Shown: in pieces, positions 53,317 through 61,847 of the stretch
Layout: every line of letters begins with the position of its first letter
How positions within the stretch are numbered: position 1 is the stretch's first letter
NCBI RefSeq assembly: GCF_020042345.1
Contig: NZ_CP083387.1
Location: 1,116,001-1,180,000 of the forward strand
DNA: 64,000 nucleotides
Reading direction: 5' to 3'
Source: Arachidicoccus terrestris
GTDB taxonomy: Bacteria; Bacteroidota; Bacteroidia; Chitinophagales; Chitinophagaceae
Program-made: the position numbers and the translations under genes
Notes under the pieces: model-generated
Databases searched by the model: none
The model's input: the letters and a program-made list of their open reading frames with translations, nothing else
Told to the model about the DNA's origin: nothing

Positions 53317-54507
53317 TTATGATTTAAGCACCCCCAAATCCTTACCCACTTTGACAAAAGCGGCAATTGCCTGATCCAGATGACGGATTTCATGTGCGGC
53401 ACTTAACTGTACCCTGATTCTGGCCTGCCCTTTAGGTACCACCGGGAAGAAAAAGCCTGTCACATAAATACCTTCCTGTTGCAAGGCAGCGGCAAATTGC
53501 TGGGCAATAACGGCGTCATATAACATGACCGGCACAATGGGATGGATACCTTCTTTGATGTCGAATCCGGCAGCCGTCATTTTTTCCCGGAAATACTTCG
53601 TGTTGGCTTCGAGTTTATCGCGAAGATCTGTTGTCTCACTCAGCATATCCAATATGGCAATAGAGGCTCCTACAATACTAGGGGCCAAGGTGTTGGAAAA
53701 CAGATAAGGGCGGCTGCGCTGCCGCAGCAGCTCGATAATTTCTTTTCTGCCCGATGTAAAACCGCCGCTGGCGCCTCCCAATGCCTTACCCAGCGTGCCG
53801 GTAATAATATCTACTTTACCCAACACATTTCTGTACTCATGGGTTCCTCTCCCCGATTTACCGATAAAACCGGTCGAGTGACTTTCATCACTCATGACGA
53901 TGGCATCATATTTTTCAGCCAGGGCAACTATTTTATCGAGCTGTGCGATCGTTCCGTCCATGGAGAAAGATCCGTCGGTAACAATAATACGGCTACGGTG
54001 TCCGGCGGCCTCCTTTAATTTGGTCTCCAGATCTGCCATATCATTGTGATTATAGCGATAACGGGCCGCTTTACATAGCCTAACTCCGTCGATAATAGAA
54101 GCGTGGTTCAAGGCATCACTGATAATGGCATCTTCCGCACCAAAAAGTGGTTCGAATACGCCGCCATTGGCATCGAAAGCTGCCGCATATAAAATCGTAT
54201 CTTCAGTGCCGAGGAACTCGGAAATTTTGGCTTCCAGCGTTTTATGAATATCCTGTGTGCCACAGATAAAACGGACACTGCTCATGCCATAGCCCCTTTT
54301 ATCAATCGTTGCTTTGGCAGCTTCCAGTACTTTGGGATGTGAAGAAAGCCCCAGATAATTATTGGCACAGAAATTCAATACCGTTTTACCACCGACTGAG
54401 ATTTCCGGGCCCTGAGGACTTTCAATGCTTCGTTCTTTTTTAAACAGACCCGCTGTTTCAATTTCCTGAAGTTCCTGACCGATACGCTGTACAAATGCTT
54501 CATTCAT
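53317..54507 (-). CDS. kbl: Glycine C-acetyltransferase
   Basis: A 396-residue PLP enzyme (2-amino-3-ketobutyrate CoA ligase) of the alpha-oxoamine synthase family. Family parts are 'VLNFCANNYLGLSSHPKV', 'GYGMSSVRFICGTQDIHKTLE', 'SDALNHASIIDG', 'IVMSDESHSTGFIGKSGRG' and the PLP Lys in 'ITGTLGKALGGASGG'. It splits 2-amino-3-ketobutyrate to glycine and acetyl-CoA in threonine breakdown. The usual partner tdh is not adjacent. Confidence 0.93.
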   Translation of the reverse strand: MNEAFVQRIGQELQEIETAGLFKKERSIESPQGPEISVGGKTVLNFCANNYLGLSSHPKVLEAAKATIDKRGYGMSSVRFICGTQDIHKTLEAKISEFLGTEDTILYAAAFDANGGVFEPLFGAEDAIISDALNHASIIDGVRLCKAARYRYNHNDMADLETKLKEAAGHRSRIIVTDGSFSMDGTIAQLDKIVALAEKYDAIVMSDESHSTGFIGKSGRGTHEYRNVLGKVDIITGTLGKALGGASGGFTSGRKEIIELLRQRSRPYLFSNTLAPSIVGASIAILDMLSETTDLRDKLEANTKYFREKMTAAGFDIKEGIHPIVPVMLYDAVIAQQFAAALQQEGIYVTGFFFPVVPKGQARIRVQLSAAHEIRHLDQAIAAFVKVGKDLGVLKS

Positions 54508-54592
54508 AATGATATACTGTTTATTTTTTTAAAGGTATAAAAGTTGGGCAACAAAGTGCTGTTAAATCGTTTGCGGAAAATTTAAGGACAGG

Positions 54593-55900
54593 TTATAATA
54601 CTTCGACCAGCTTTTCCAGGCCGTTGCTTCTGGAGCCTTTCACCAGTATATAACTGTTCCGGAACGGCGTGTTTTCAAGCGCCTCAGCCGCTGCATGCTG
54701 GTCTTTAAACCAGCTATATTCCGGCGCGATGCCCTCGAATTCCGGACCAATTAAAATGACTTTATCCCAGCTGCCGCTTTGATCGATCAATGCCTTTAGC
54801 TTCAGGTGCTCCGCGGGACTTTCCTGGCCCAGCTCTTTCATGCCGCCCAAAATCAATACTTTATTATCCGCCTTCATTTTGCTAAAATTGAGAATAGCCG
54901 CCTGCATACTGGAGGGATTTGCATTATAGGCATCCAGTATGATCTGATTACTGTCTTTATGGATCAACTGAGACCTGCTGTTAGAAGGCGCATAGGCTGC
55001 AATGGCCTTCTGTATCGTGTCATCGGGGATATCAAAATATCTGCCAAGCGCAACAGCGCAGAGCACATTAGGCAAATTATAGGCGCCTACCAACTGTGTC
55101 TCAATAACCCGGTCGGCCCTGTGCGCTGCCTGAAGCCGGATCTCCAAAAAAGGGTCACTTTTGTATATATCACCGGCTGCGATCAGATTTTCTTTAGTAC
55201 TATTCGCGTTTTCACTATACCAGAACTGATGAGCGATGCCCCTGGTCATATTCTCAAAATAAGGATAATCCGCATAGGCAAAACTGGTACCATTATGCGC
55301 TCTGAGAAAATCAAAAAGTTCTCCTTTGCCTTTTCGAACCCCTTGCTCGCTTCCAAAGCCTTCCAGATGCGCCTTGCCGCAGTTGGTAATAATACCGATT
55401 GTCGGTTCGGTATAAACACAATAGCCGGCGATCTCTCCCAGGTGATTGGCCCCCATCTCTATAACGGCCACATCCGCATCTCTTTTTATTGAAAGCAGGG
55501 TCAGCGGAACACCGATATGATTATTCAGATTGCCCTTGGTCGTATACGTTGTATATTGCGTACTTAATACTGCATGGACCAGCTCTTTGGTCGTTGTTTT
55601 ACCATTGCTGCCAGTAATGGCAATAAACGGGATATCGAAAGTCTTGCGATGATAATGTGCCAGTTGCTGCAGGGAGCTAAGCACATCTTTCACCTGAATT
55701 AAACGGACGTTATCCGAAGCCACCGCTTCATCTACGATGGCATAGGCAGCACCGTCTCTGATAGCTTGTTCAGCATAAAGATTTCCATTAAAATTGGGGC
55801 CTTTTAAGGCAAAAAACAGGTCCCCCTTTTGTATTTTTCTGCTATCTGTCTGTATAGAGGGATACCGGGTATATAATTCGTATAGTTCAGCTATTGACAT
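54593..55900 (-). CDS. murF: UDP-MurNAc-tripeptide D-alanyl-D-alanine ligase
   Basis: A 435-residue Mur ligase that adds D-Ala-D-Ala in peptidoglycan synthesis. The ATP loop is in 'FIAITGSNGKTTTKELVHAVL', 'GNLNNHIGVPLTLL' and 'VIEMGANHLGEI' follow, and 'ILDAYNANPSSMQAAI' is the MurF mark. ATG 55900 (MSIAELYELYTRYP) is preferred over 55954 because alignment to MurF starts there and the preceding residues are low complexity (NNN). Confidence 0.94.
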   Translation of the reverse strand: MSIAELYELYTRYPSIQTDSRKIQKGDLFFALKGPNFNGNLYAEQAIRDGAAYAIVDEAVASDNVRLIQVKDVLSSLQQLAHYHRKTFDIPFIAITGSNGKTTTKELVHAVLSTQYTTYTTKGNLNNHIGVPLTLLSIKRDADVAVIEMGANHLGEIAGYCVYTEPTIGIITNCGKAHLEGFGSEQGVRKGKGELFDFLRAHNGTSFAYADYPYFENMTRGIAHQFWYSENANSTKENLIAAGDIYKSDPFLEIRLQAAHRADRVIETQLVGAYNLPNVLCAVALGRYFDIPDDTIQKAIAAYAPSNSRSQLIHKDSNQIILDAYNANPSSMQAAILNFSKMKADNKVLILGGMKELGQESPAEHLKLKALIDQSGSWDKVILIGPEFEGIAPEYSWFKDQHAAAEALENTPFRNSYILVKGSRSNGLEKLVEVL

Positions 55901-56016
55901 AGAAGCAATAGTTTTAATATTGTTATTATATTGTTGAGAGCGATCTGCCAACAAAAATAGCGATAGAATTGATTCCTACCGCTATTAAATCTGAATTTGG
56001 TATGTGTGAATATTAT

Positions 56017-56406
56017 TTAATTGATACGCACCGTTACAATGGAGGTTGTGGAGCCGCTCGTCTTAAGCATCAGCGTAATGTTATAGCTTTTTGCATCCGC
56101 TTTCAGTTTGCCTGTCAGATAACCTGTTCCCCCCATTTCTCTTTTAGAGGTAAGATCGAACCCTTTGACATTTTGCTCGGAGTAGAAGTTCTTCAAAATC
56201 AGGGTCGCCTGATTTTTGCTGACATTTTTTACTTCGTCTTTTCCCGGCAGTTTAATATCCACCGCGCTATCAAAAAATTTACTAACCTGTGTTGCGTTAT
56301 TACCCTTCAATGCCTCTACGATTTCAGATATATCCCCTGAAATACGCGTAAATGAAGTGAGCAACAGCAAACAGGTCACAATCGCTAAAATTCTTTTCAT
56401 CATCAT
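56017..56406 (-). CDS. DUF4783 exported protein
   Basis: About 129 residues from the first of three consecutive ATGs (56406, 56403, 56400). The signal peptide is MKRILAIVTCLLLLTSFTRI, followed by an NTF2-like domain: 'EIVEALKGNNATQVSKFFDSAVDIKLPGKDEV' (key part: SKFFDSAVDIKLPGK), ending in a Ser/Thr-rich strand. This matches DUF4783 of Bacteroidota, periplasmic, function unknown. It lies between murF and gpmI on the strand opposite gpmI. Confidence 0.8.
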   Translation of the reverse strand: MMMKRILAIVTCLLLLTSFTRISGDISEIVEALKGNNATQVSKFFDSAVDIKLPGKDEVKNVSKNQATLILKNFYSEQNVKGFDLTSKREMGGTGYLTGKLKADAKSYNITLMLKTSGSTTSIVTVRIN

Positions 56407-56590
56407 TTTTTTAGTACACAAACACTTAGGGTGCAAAGAGTGCGCCAAAATGCATCTCTCTCATGCTAAGCGATTTCCAAGCCTTAAAATACTGGTAACA
56501 GTTAGAATTACTAACACCGGAAAGGTTTAATTTCTTTAATTTTACAGCTTTAGTGCACAAATATAAAAGAAAATATTAAAACAAAATATC

Positions 56591-58117
56591 ATGCAAGCAA
56601 AAAAAGCCATTCTACTTATTATGGATGGATGGGGACTGGGGAAAAGTAAACAAACAGACGCCATTCAAGCCGCAAATACGCCATTTGTCGATGCTCTGTA
56701 TGATAAATACCCACATACGACTCTTGTCACCTATGGAGAATCCGTCGGACTGCCGGACGGACAGATGGGCAACAGCGAAGTCGGGCACTTGAATCTGGGG
56801 GCCGGCAGGATTGTCTATCAAGAGCTGCAACGGATCAATGTCGCGATCAGGGAAAAAACATTTCACAAAAACGCCGCGCTTTTAGACGCTATACATAAAG
56901 CAAAAAACGGCGGCAAACCGCTGCATCTGCTCGGGCTGGTCAGCGACGGTGGGGTGCATAGCCATATTAACCATCTGAAAGCCATTATAGATGTTTGTAA
57001 AGAGCAGGGGCTCAAAAATGTATTTGTGCACGCTTTTACAGACGGCAGGGATTGTGATCCCCATAGCGGCAAGGGCTTTATTAAAGAACTTCTGGACCAT
57101 ATGAAAGCTACCGGTATCGGTCAGATCGCCTCTATCACCGGCCGTTACTATGCGATGGACAGGGATAAACGCTGGGAAAGGGTCAGACTCGCCTATGATG
57201 CTATCGTTCATGGGAAAGGCGAACTTACCGGCGACCTTCTCCTTGCCATTGACCAGTCTTATAAAAATGAGGTGACCGATGAATTCATTAAGCCCATTAT
57301 TAATCAAGACTTGCAAGATAATCCGGACAGCCGTTTAAGTGACGGCGATGTAGCCATCTGCTTTAACTTCAGAACGGACCGTTGCCGTGAAATCACCCAG
57401 GTACTGACGCAGGAAGACTTCCCGGATTTTGGGATGCAAAAACTTGACATTGATTATACGACCATGACCGAATATAACAAGGCGTTCAAAGGTGTTCACG
57501 TGATCTTTCAAAATGAAGATTTAAATAATACCATTGGAGAGGTCCTGGAAAGCAACGGCAAAAAGCAGATCCGCATCGCGGAAACGGAGAAGTATCCGCA
57601 CGTAACGTTCTTTTTCAGTGGCGGACGCGAGAAAGAATTTGAAGGTGAAAAGCGTATCATCGCTGCTTCGCCAAAAGTGGCTACCTACGATCTTCAGCCT
57701 GAGATGTCAGCGGGTGAGATCACCGCTAAGATCTTGCCGGAAATTAACGAAGAAACAGCGGACTTTATTTGCCTGAACTTTGCCAACACCGACATGGTGG
57801 GCCATACGGGCGTATTCTCTGCTGTTGTCAAGGCCGCTGAAACCGTTGACAATTGTGTTGCCCAGATCGTTCCGGCAGCCTTGGCCCATGGCTACAATAT
57901 CTTCCTGACAGCTGACCATGGTAACGCAGATAATATGGTAAATCCGGACGGCACACCCAACACCCAACATTCCGTAAACCTGGTACCACTCTTTTTAATC
58001 ACGAATGATTATAAAGGGCCACTCAAAGCAGGAAAACTGGGAGATGTGGCACCATCTATTTTAAAATCAATGGATATCGCTATTCCAAAAGAAATGACAG
58101 GTACGCCTCTATTCTAA
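56591..58117 (+). CDS. gpmI: 2,3-bisphosphoglycerate-independent phosphoglycerate mutase
   Basis: A 508-residue Mn-dependent glycolytic enzyme. The metal-binding start is 'LLIMDGWGLG', followed by 'GQMGNSEVGHLNLGAGRIVYQ' with the phosphorylated Ser in NSEVGH. 'VHAFTDGRDCDPHSG', 'RYYAMDRDKRWERV' and the second metal site 'ICLNFANTDMVGHTG' / 'LTADHGNADNM' complete the family pattern. Length is normal. Confidence 0.95.
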   Translation: MQAKKAILLIMDGWGLGKSKQTDAIQAANTPFVDALYDKYPHTTLVTYGESVGLPDGQMGNSEVGHLNLGAGRIVYQELQRINVAIREKTFHKNAALLDAIHKAKNGGKPLHLLGLVSDGGVHSHINHLKAIIDVCKEQGLKNVFVHAFTDGRDCDPHSGKGFIKELLDHMKATGIGQIASITGRYYAMDRDKRWERVRLAYDAIVHGKGELTGDLLLAIDQSYKNEVTDEFIKPIINQDLQDNPDSRLSDGDVAICFNFRTDRCREITQVLTQEDFPDFGMQKLDIDYTTMTEYNKAFKGVHVIFQNEDLNNTIGEVLESNGKKQIRIAETEKYPHVTFFFSGGREKEFEGEKRIIAASPKVATYDLQPEMSAGEITAKILPEINEETADFICLNFANTDMVGHTGVFSAVVKAAETVDNCVAQIVPAALAHGYNIFLTADHGNADNMVNPDGTPNTQHSVNLVPLFLITNDYKGPLKAGKLGDVAPSILKSMDIAIPKEMTGTPLF

Positions 58118-58148
58118 GGGGTCCTTATAAACGACAGCTATTTTTTTT

Positions 58149-58181
58149 GACAAGCCCCCGGTTATAGGGGGTTTGTCGTTT
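58149..58181 (+). terminator. gpmI terminator
   Basis: An 11-bp stem (58149-58159 with 58167-58177, one G-T pair) has a 7-base loop and GTTTTCC after it. The stop region of the converging 58162 gene lies inside this hairpin. Confidence 0.7.
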
Positions 58182-59526
58182 TCCGGTCAGAGGGTTGATC
58201 TATTGCATATCCGTAGAGTATAATATAGATCACAATTACAAAACCCGCGTAGACATATTGTGTCAGAGATACACCCACCCCATAAGGGAAATAGATGCCA
58301 GGCAAAAGGTGCAGTAAAGCAAACTCCCTGGCAAATAACCCGACAGACAATAATATTACTGCCAACAGCCCCAACCATTTTTTTTGCGGCTGCTGAATGA
58401 TGCCTCCGCAGACAATCAATACCAGTAAAGCAAGAAAAAGATAGCGGATATAAGTCGTCAGATTCTGAAAGAAATCATGATCCGCAAGCCCTGTCGTCCA
58501 GGCGAGCCCTAAAAACGCGGCGCAAATATAAAGAATAGTAAGAGCGGATACCAGCCACGGGATCCTGCCAGGCAATCTGGGCTGGTACCAGTGCCACCAG
58601 GCCGTCAGCCAGCTTCCCAAAATCATCGGCCTCAGTAACACAGTAGAGATTACGTCATAGGCATGTGTGGATTCGATCTGAAACCAGGTATAGACGGCCT
58701 GATTTACCCTATATAAGCCCAGAAGAATCAGACCAACAATCAACCATTTACGCAAAAGAAATTGTTCTTTGCTTTTTAAAACAGAAAACACGCCAATGGC
58801 CAGTAAGACAAAAATCACCGGTTCAACGACTTCCACGATATAGCCCTTGATGCTTTGGCTCCATTGGAATCTGTATGCAGATTCAACCGTATCTTTTACG
58901 CCAAGTACAGGCGCAATATGGATCCCACCGAGGTCCGGCGCCTGACCTAACGTGCCCGGGCTCATCCAGACCCTAAAGGCCAAAGTGACCTGTCCATCCT
59001 TAGATAAGGAGTCGGGCAGCAAAAAAAAACTCGGCCGGATGCTATAGGCCAATGGGATTTTTTTTGAAAAGTCTCCGGCACTGCCCAATAAGTTTCCATT
59101 GACGTATAACTGATAGGCATCATCAACGGCCGGAGGTGCCAAAAGAGCTAATTTTCCAGCCGGCACACTATCCGCAGGAATTTTGTATCTATACCAACCG
59201 TATCCCGCATAATCCGCATGTCCCTGAGAAGTCCAGCCAGGCATATAGCCCGATAAGCCGACATCACCATCATGCGCACCTGGCGGCGCTGTCAGGTCGA
59301 CCACCTCCCAGCCATCATCATTATACGCTGGGTTGCGCCAGGATAGATCATCTCCGGTCTGAAACCGCCAGGGCTTATTCAGTATTTTGTAATGATCTCC
59401 CTGACCGCCAGGGGCATGACCATTGCTGTAATGTTTCAAAAACAACAAGGTACCAGCCATCAGACAGACCGAAATAAGGAACAGCGTCATGACGACGGAC
59501 CTTTTAGACGTTGCTGAAGTTTGCAT
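58162..59526 (-). CDS. Jelly-roll plus multi-TM membrane protein (7TM-DISM-like)
   Basis: A 454-residue protein with an N-terminal membrane anchor (residues 13-30) and a periplasmic beta-jelly-roll domain (about 40-215) containing W-R-N-P-A-Y-N-D-D-G-W, the galactose-binding-like turn. 'AGYGWYRYKIPAD' and 'YQLYVNGNLLGSAGDF' follow. About seven membrane helices cover 235-435. This is the sensory half of 7TMR-DISM proteins, but no kinase, cyclase or phosphatase domain follows, so it may signal through a partner. It converges with gpmI. Confidence 0.75.
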   Translation of the reverse strand: MQTSATSKRSVVMTLFLISVCLMAGTLLFLKHYSNGHAPGGQGDHYKILNKPWRFQTGDDLSWRNPAYNDDGWEVVDLTAPPGAHDGDVGLSGYMPGWTSQGHADYAGYGWYRYKIPADSVPAGKLALLAPPAVDDAYQLYVNGNLLGSAGDFSKKIPLAYSIRPSFFLLPDSLSKDGQVTLAFRVWMSPGTLGQAPDLGGIHIAPVLGVKDTVESAYRFQWSQSIKGYIVEVVEPVIFVLLAIGVFSVLKSKEQFLLRKWLIVGLILLGLYRVNQAVYTWFQIESTHAYDVISTVLLRPMILGSWLTAWWHWYQPRLPGRIPWLVSALTILYICAAFLGLAWTTGLADHDFFQNLTTYIRYLFLALLVLIVCGGIIQQPQKKWLGLLAVILLSVGLFAREFALLHLLPGIYFPYGVGVSLTQYVYAGFVIVIYIILYGYAIDQPSDRKTTNPL

Positions 59527-59719
59527 AAAATTATAATAATTGTGCGTGAACCTCTTTTCCCGAAATTAACCGATTTTTACCGAACTGCCACACACCTGAA
59601 TAGTGGTTCTCTCATCAATAAAACATTGTATTTTTAATGGCGGGTCAACCTTTTTCAATACTTTATAAGACAACTTTTTGCGTTGATCCCAAGTTCAGGG
59701 CGAAAGGACGGTCTGTGGT

Positions 59720-59762
59720 AAAAAAAAATCCTGATACCGATGATTTATCAATACCAGGATTT
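59720..59762 (-). terminator. Terminator of tRNA-like RNA copy 1
   Basis: On the minus strand AAATCCTG (59762-59755) pairs with CAGGATTT (59733-59726), and the T-run continues to 59720. It lies 11 bases after the end of the tRNA-like core. Confidence 0.85.
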
Positions 59763-59772
59763 AACGACGATG

Positions 59773-59935
59773 CTGTAGGGGTAGGAGTCGAACCTACACG
59801 GGGCAGTTGGCTTAGGTACAAAATCCGGTGGTCAACCCCGGTCTCCCTTGCGGAAGGCTCTATACCAAGTTTATCCTGTGATCCCCCACCCCCGAGACGA
59901 GAGGGCATGTCTGCCAAAAGTTTCATCACCCCACA
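59773..59935 (-). ncRNA. tRNA-like RNA with giant variable arm, copy 1
   Basis: A 163-nt core. Acceptor TGTGGGG (59935-59929) pairs with CCCTACA (59780-59774), 7 bp with one G-T. After TG come a 3-bp D-stem ATG/CAT with a 14-base loop containing GG, and an anticodon-type arm CCCTC/GGGGG with loop TCGTCTC. A long insert then occupies the variable region, and the T-arm is GTAGG-TTCGACT-CCTAC. The loop triplet is GTC, but position 33 is C. The variable region (about 90 nt) is itself structured (CCTTCCGCAAGG hairpin, CCGG stem, CTTGGTA-type stem). Transcript would run from about 59988 to 59720. Not a known family to me. Confidence 0.75.
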
Positions 59936-59988
59936 ATGTTTAAGATCTTCCGAAAGTTCCTTATGTTTTAACCAGGTTTCTTTCGTTG
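59936..59988 (-). other. Leader hairpin of tRNA-like RNA copy 1
   Basis: Between promoter and acceptor stem, about 50 nt include CGAAAG and CTTTCG that can form a 6-bp stem. In copy 2 the first arm is CGAGAG, which keeps pairing by a G-U. This supports a conserved fold in the leader. Confidence 0.6.
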
Positions 59989-59994
59989 ACAAGG

Positions 59995-60002
59995 CAAAGA
60001 TA
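59995..60002 (-). promoter_or_regulatory. Bacteroidota -7 box of tRNA-like RNA copy 1
   Basis: TATCTTTG on the minus strand, an exact TAnnTTTG match, 60 bases before the tRNA-like core. The same box stands in the same place before copy 2. No TTG -33 box was found for this copy. Confidence 0.75.
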
Positions 60003-60305
60003 AAGAAATAGCCTTTTCTTTTATTATTTTCTAAATAATATTTATAAAATATAGAATTTAATCAATAAAATATAAATTTTAATAGATTTTATTAATTTAC
60101 CTATCTATATATGCCACTTCTTTAGAGAATATCTAAGATCATACTGAAAGCGTGGGTCACCTGTTTGTTCTTGTGGATCCGTGATTGGATTTTCCATCCA
60201 TCGGGTTTTCCTGTAAATATTTGATTAAAAATAGCATAACGAATGTTCACTCGGCAAATAAGGAGAATAATTGCGCTAACTTTGCGGCCTTAAAACAGAT
60301 CTGTC
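60003..60305. other. AT-rich gap before the MFS gene
   Basis: The left half is extremely AT-rich (60030-60110), just upstream of the copy 1 promoter, like an UP element or a nucleoid-protein site. No frame is convincing. The MFS promoter is at its right end. Confidence 0.45.
60277..60284 (+). promoter_or_regulatory. Bacteroidota -7 box for the MFS gene
   Basis: TAACTTTG matches TAnnTTTG, 22 bases before ATG 60306. Confidence 0.65.
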
Positions 60306-61523
60306 ATGTCTTTTCTTAATGGCTCCGGCGCCTTCAACACTTCTCTAAAACTGAAAATAGCCAGTTATGTGCTGTTTACTTTTTTTGGATACCTGTGTAT
60401 CGGATTGCCATTAGCTATCCTGCCCATCTTCATTACCAAGACCCTGGGCTATTCTACCATCATGGCGGGTATCGTTATCAGTCTGCAATACGTTGCGACT
60501 TTTTTAACCAGAGGCTGGTCGGGAACACTGATCGATAAATACGGTCCGCGTCTGTCGGTGTATATCAGCATGAGCTGCCTTGCATTAAGCGGGGTTTTAC
60601 TGTACCTTACCTATCTTTCCCGCTCCCAGGCTTTTCTAAGCCTGCTTATATTGATTATCGCCAGATTGATCACCGGTTGTGGCGAAGGCTTTATCGGCGC
60701 CTCTCCTATCACTTGGGCCATGCTGGTTGCAGGAGAAAAACAGACTGCGACCATCATTTCCTATAATGGTATTGCGTCCTATGGAGGTCTGGCTTTGGGA
60801 GCTACCCTGGGCGTATATCTAAACCAGCATATCGGGATGTATGCCATTGCATTTTTAACCTTATTAATGGGTGCGTTAGGTTATTTCCTGGCCGCGAGGA
60901 GACCTAACGTCATTGCACCGGCCTCTGACCAGACCACCGCCAATCCAACTTCCTTTCTGACGGTGCTTATCAAAGTAGCGCCGTATGGCATCTGCCTGAT
61001 GCTGGCCGGCTTGGGCTTTGGCACCATTTCCAACTTCATTACACTTTATTATGACCATTTCCACTGGGATCATGCCGCACTCTGTCTGACAGTTTTCAGT
61101 GTCTTATTTATCGTGGGCAGGATGTTCTTCTCGAACGCCATTAACGATTACGGCGGCGTTAAAGTTGCAATGGCCTGTCTGGCCTGTGAAACCATTGGTT
61201 TGCTTGTATTGGCCTTATTTCAGCAACCTTATTTTGCCCTGGCAGGAGCAGCCATTACCGGCTTTGGTTTCTCACTTATGTTCCCTTCATTGGGCGTAGA
61301 GGCGGTCAAATTGTTTTCATCTGATCGTAGCGGAGCCGCCATCGCAGCCTACGGATTATTTATTGATATCTCTCTTGGGATAACCGGCCCGCTGATTGGA
61401 GGTCTGATTGAGTCCTTCGGCATCGAATATATGTTCAGCTTTACAACAGTAATCGTATTTGCGGGCCTTATTGTTTGTTCTTCCCTCAATAGAAAAATAG
61501 TCAGGCAACTGGCCACCAGATAG
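60306..61523 (+). CDS. MFS transporter (YhhS-like)
   Basis: A 405-residue major facilitator protein with 12 predicted helices. The first-half loop 'GWSGTLIDKYGPRLSVY' is the MFS loop 2-3 motif (G-x-x-x-D-x-x-G-x-R), 'GCGEGFIGASPITW' marks helix 5, and 'FSLMFPSLGVEAVKLF' fits the UPF0226/YhhS group. Substrate unknown; some relatives export toxic compounds. It lies exactly between two direct copies of the tRNA-like RNA gene and has its own promoter. Confidence 0.85.
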   Translation: MSFLNGSGAFNTSLKLKIASYVLFTFFGYLCIGLPLAILPIFITKTLGYSTIMAGIVISLQYVATFLTRGWSGTLIDKYGPRLSVYISMSCLALSGVLLYLTYLSRSQAFLSLLILIIARLITGCGEGFIGASPITWAMLVAGEKQTATIISYNGIASYGGLALGATLGVYLNQHIGMYAIAFLTLLMGALGYFLAARRPNVIAPASDQTTANPTSFLTVLIKVAPYGICLMLAGLGFGTISNFITLYYDHFHWDHAALCLTVFSVLFIVGRMFFSNAINDYGGVKVAMACLACETIGLLVLALFQQPYFALAGAAITGFGFSLMFPSLGVEAVKLFSSDRSGAAIAAYGLFIDISLGITGPLIGGLIESFGIEYMFSFTTVIVFAGLIVCSSLNRKIVRQLATR

Positions 61524-61563
61524 ATGCGTGAATATCGCCACCCGGAAGGATCAGGTAATTGAA

Positions 61564-61610
61564 CAAAAACAAAAAGGAACAATTGGATAAGATAATCCGC
61601 CTGTTCCTTT
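61564..61610 (-). terminator. Terminator of tRNA-like RNA copy 2
   Basis: On the minus strand AAAGGAACA (61610-61602) pairs with TGTTCCTTT (61581-61573), with an inner GGAT/ATCC stem, and is followed by a T-rich tract to 61564. Its sequence differs wholly from the terminator of copy 1, so only the function is kept. Confidence 0.88.
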
Positions 61611-61626
61611 ATAGTTTTAAAGCTGG

Positions 61627-61788
61627 CTGTAGGGGTAGGAGTCGAACCTACACGGGGCAGTTGGCTTAGGTACAAAATCCGGTGGTCAACCCCGGTCTCC
61701 CTTGCGGAAGGCTCTATACCAAGTTTATCCTGTGATCCCCACCCTCGAGACGAGAGGGCATGTCTGCCAAAAGTTTCATCACCCCACA
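61627..61788 (-). ncRNA. tRNA-like RNA with giant variable arm, copy 2
   Basis: A 162-nt core with the same outline as copy 1: acceptor 61788-61782 with 61634-61628, D-stem 61779-61777/61762-61760, D-loop with GG, anticodon-type stem CCCTC (61758-61754) with GAGGG (61746-61742) and loop TCGTCTC. The variable region is 61741-61652, with base stem GGGG/CCCC. The T-stem is GTAGG/CCTAC and the T-loop TTCGACT. The discriminator G (61627) is followed by CCA in the DNA; copy 1 has CA there. Differences between copies keep pairing (U-A versus U-G in the anticodon stem). Own promoter and terminator. Confidence 0.75.
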
Positions 61789-61841
61789 ATGTTTAAGATC
61801 TTCCGAAAGTCCCTTGTGGTTTTACCAGGTTTCTCTCGTTG
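61789..61841 (-). other. Leader hairpin of tRNA-like RNA copy 2
   Basis: CGAGAG and CTTTCG pair with one G-U, and an inner TGGT-AAA-ACCA hairpin may form. In copy 1 the outer stem is CGAAAG/CTTTCG, a change that keeps pairing. Confidence 0.6.
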
Positions 61842-61847
61842 ACAAGG

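Noticed and set aside
59663-59992. Possible 109-residue protein on the minus strand
   Set aside because: It lies over the tRNA-like RNA copy 1; its translation includes the string RVGSTPTPTA, a typical false product of a T-arm. The second copy is read in the same way within a different frame context at 61349-61789, with unrelated flanks.
59720-60002. tmRNA (ssrA) as explanation of the tRNA-like RNA
   Set aside because: A tmRNA has a tag-reading frame and pseudoknots and is about 350-400 nt. The core here is about 163 nt, with no tag frame, and keeps a 7-base anticodon-type arm that tmRNA lacks.
61652-61741. Group I or II intron in the variable arm
   Set aside because: Ninety bases are too few for a self-splicing intron, and none of the core motifs is visible. 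Bacterial tRNA introns normally sit in the anticodon loop.
61349-61789. Possible 146-residue protein on the minus strand
   Set aside because: It runs antisense through the MFS gene end, the terminator and RNA copy 2. The shared part is explained by the RNA.
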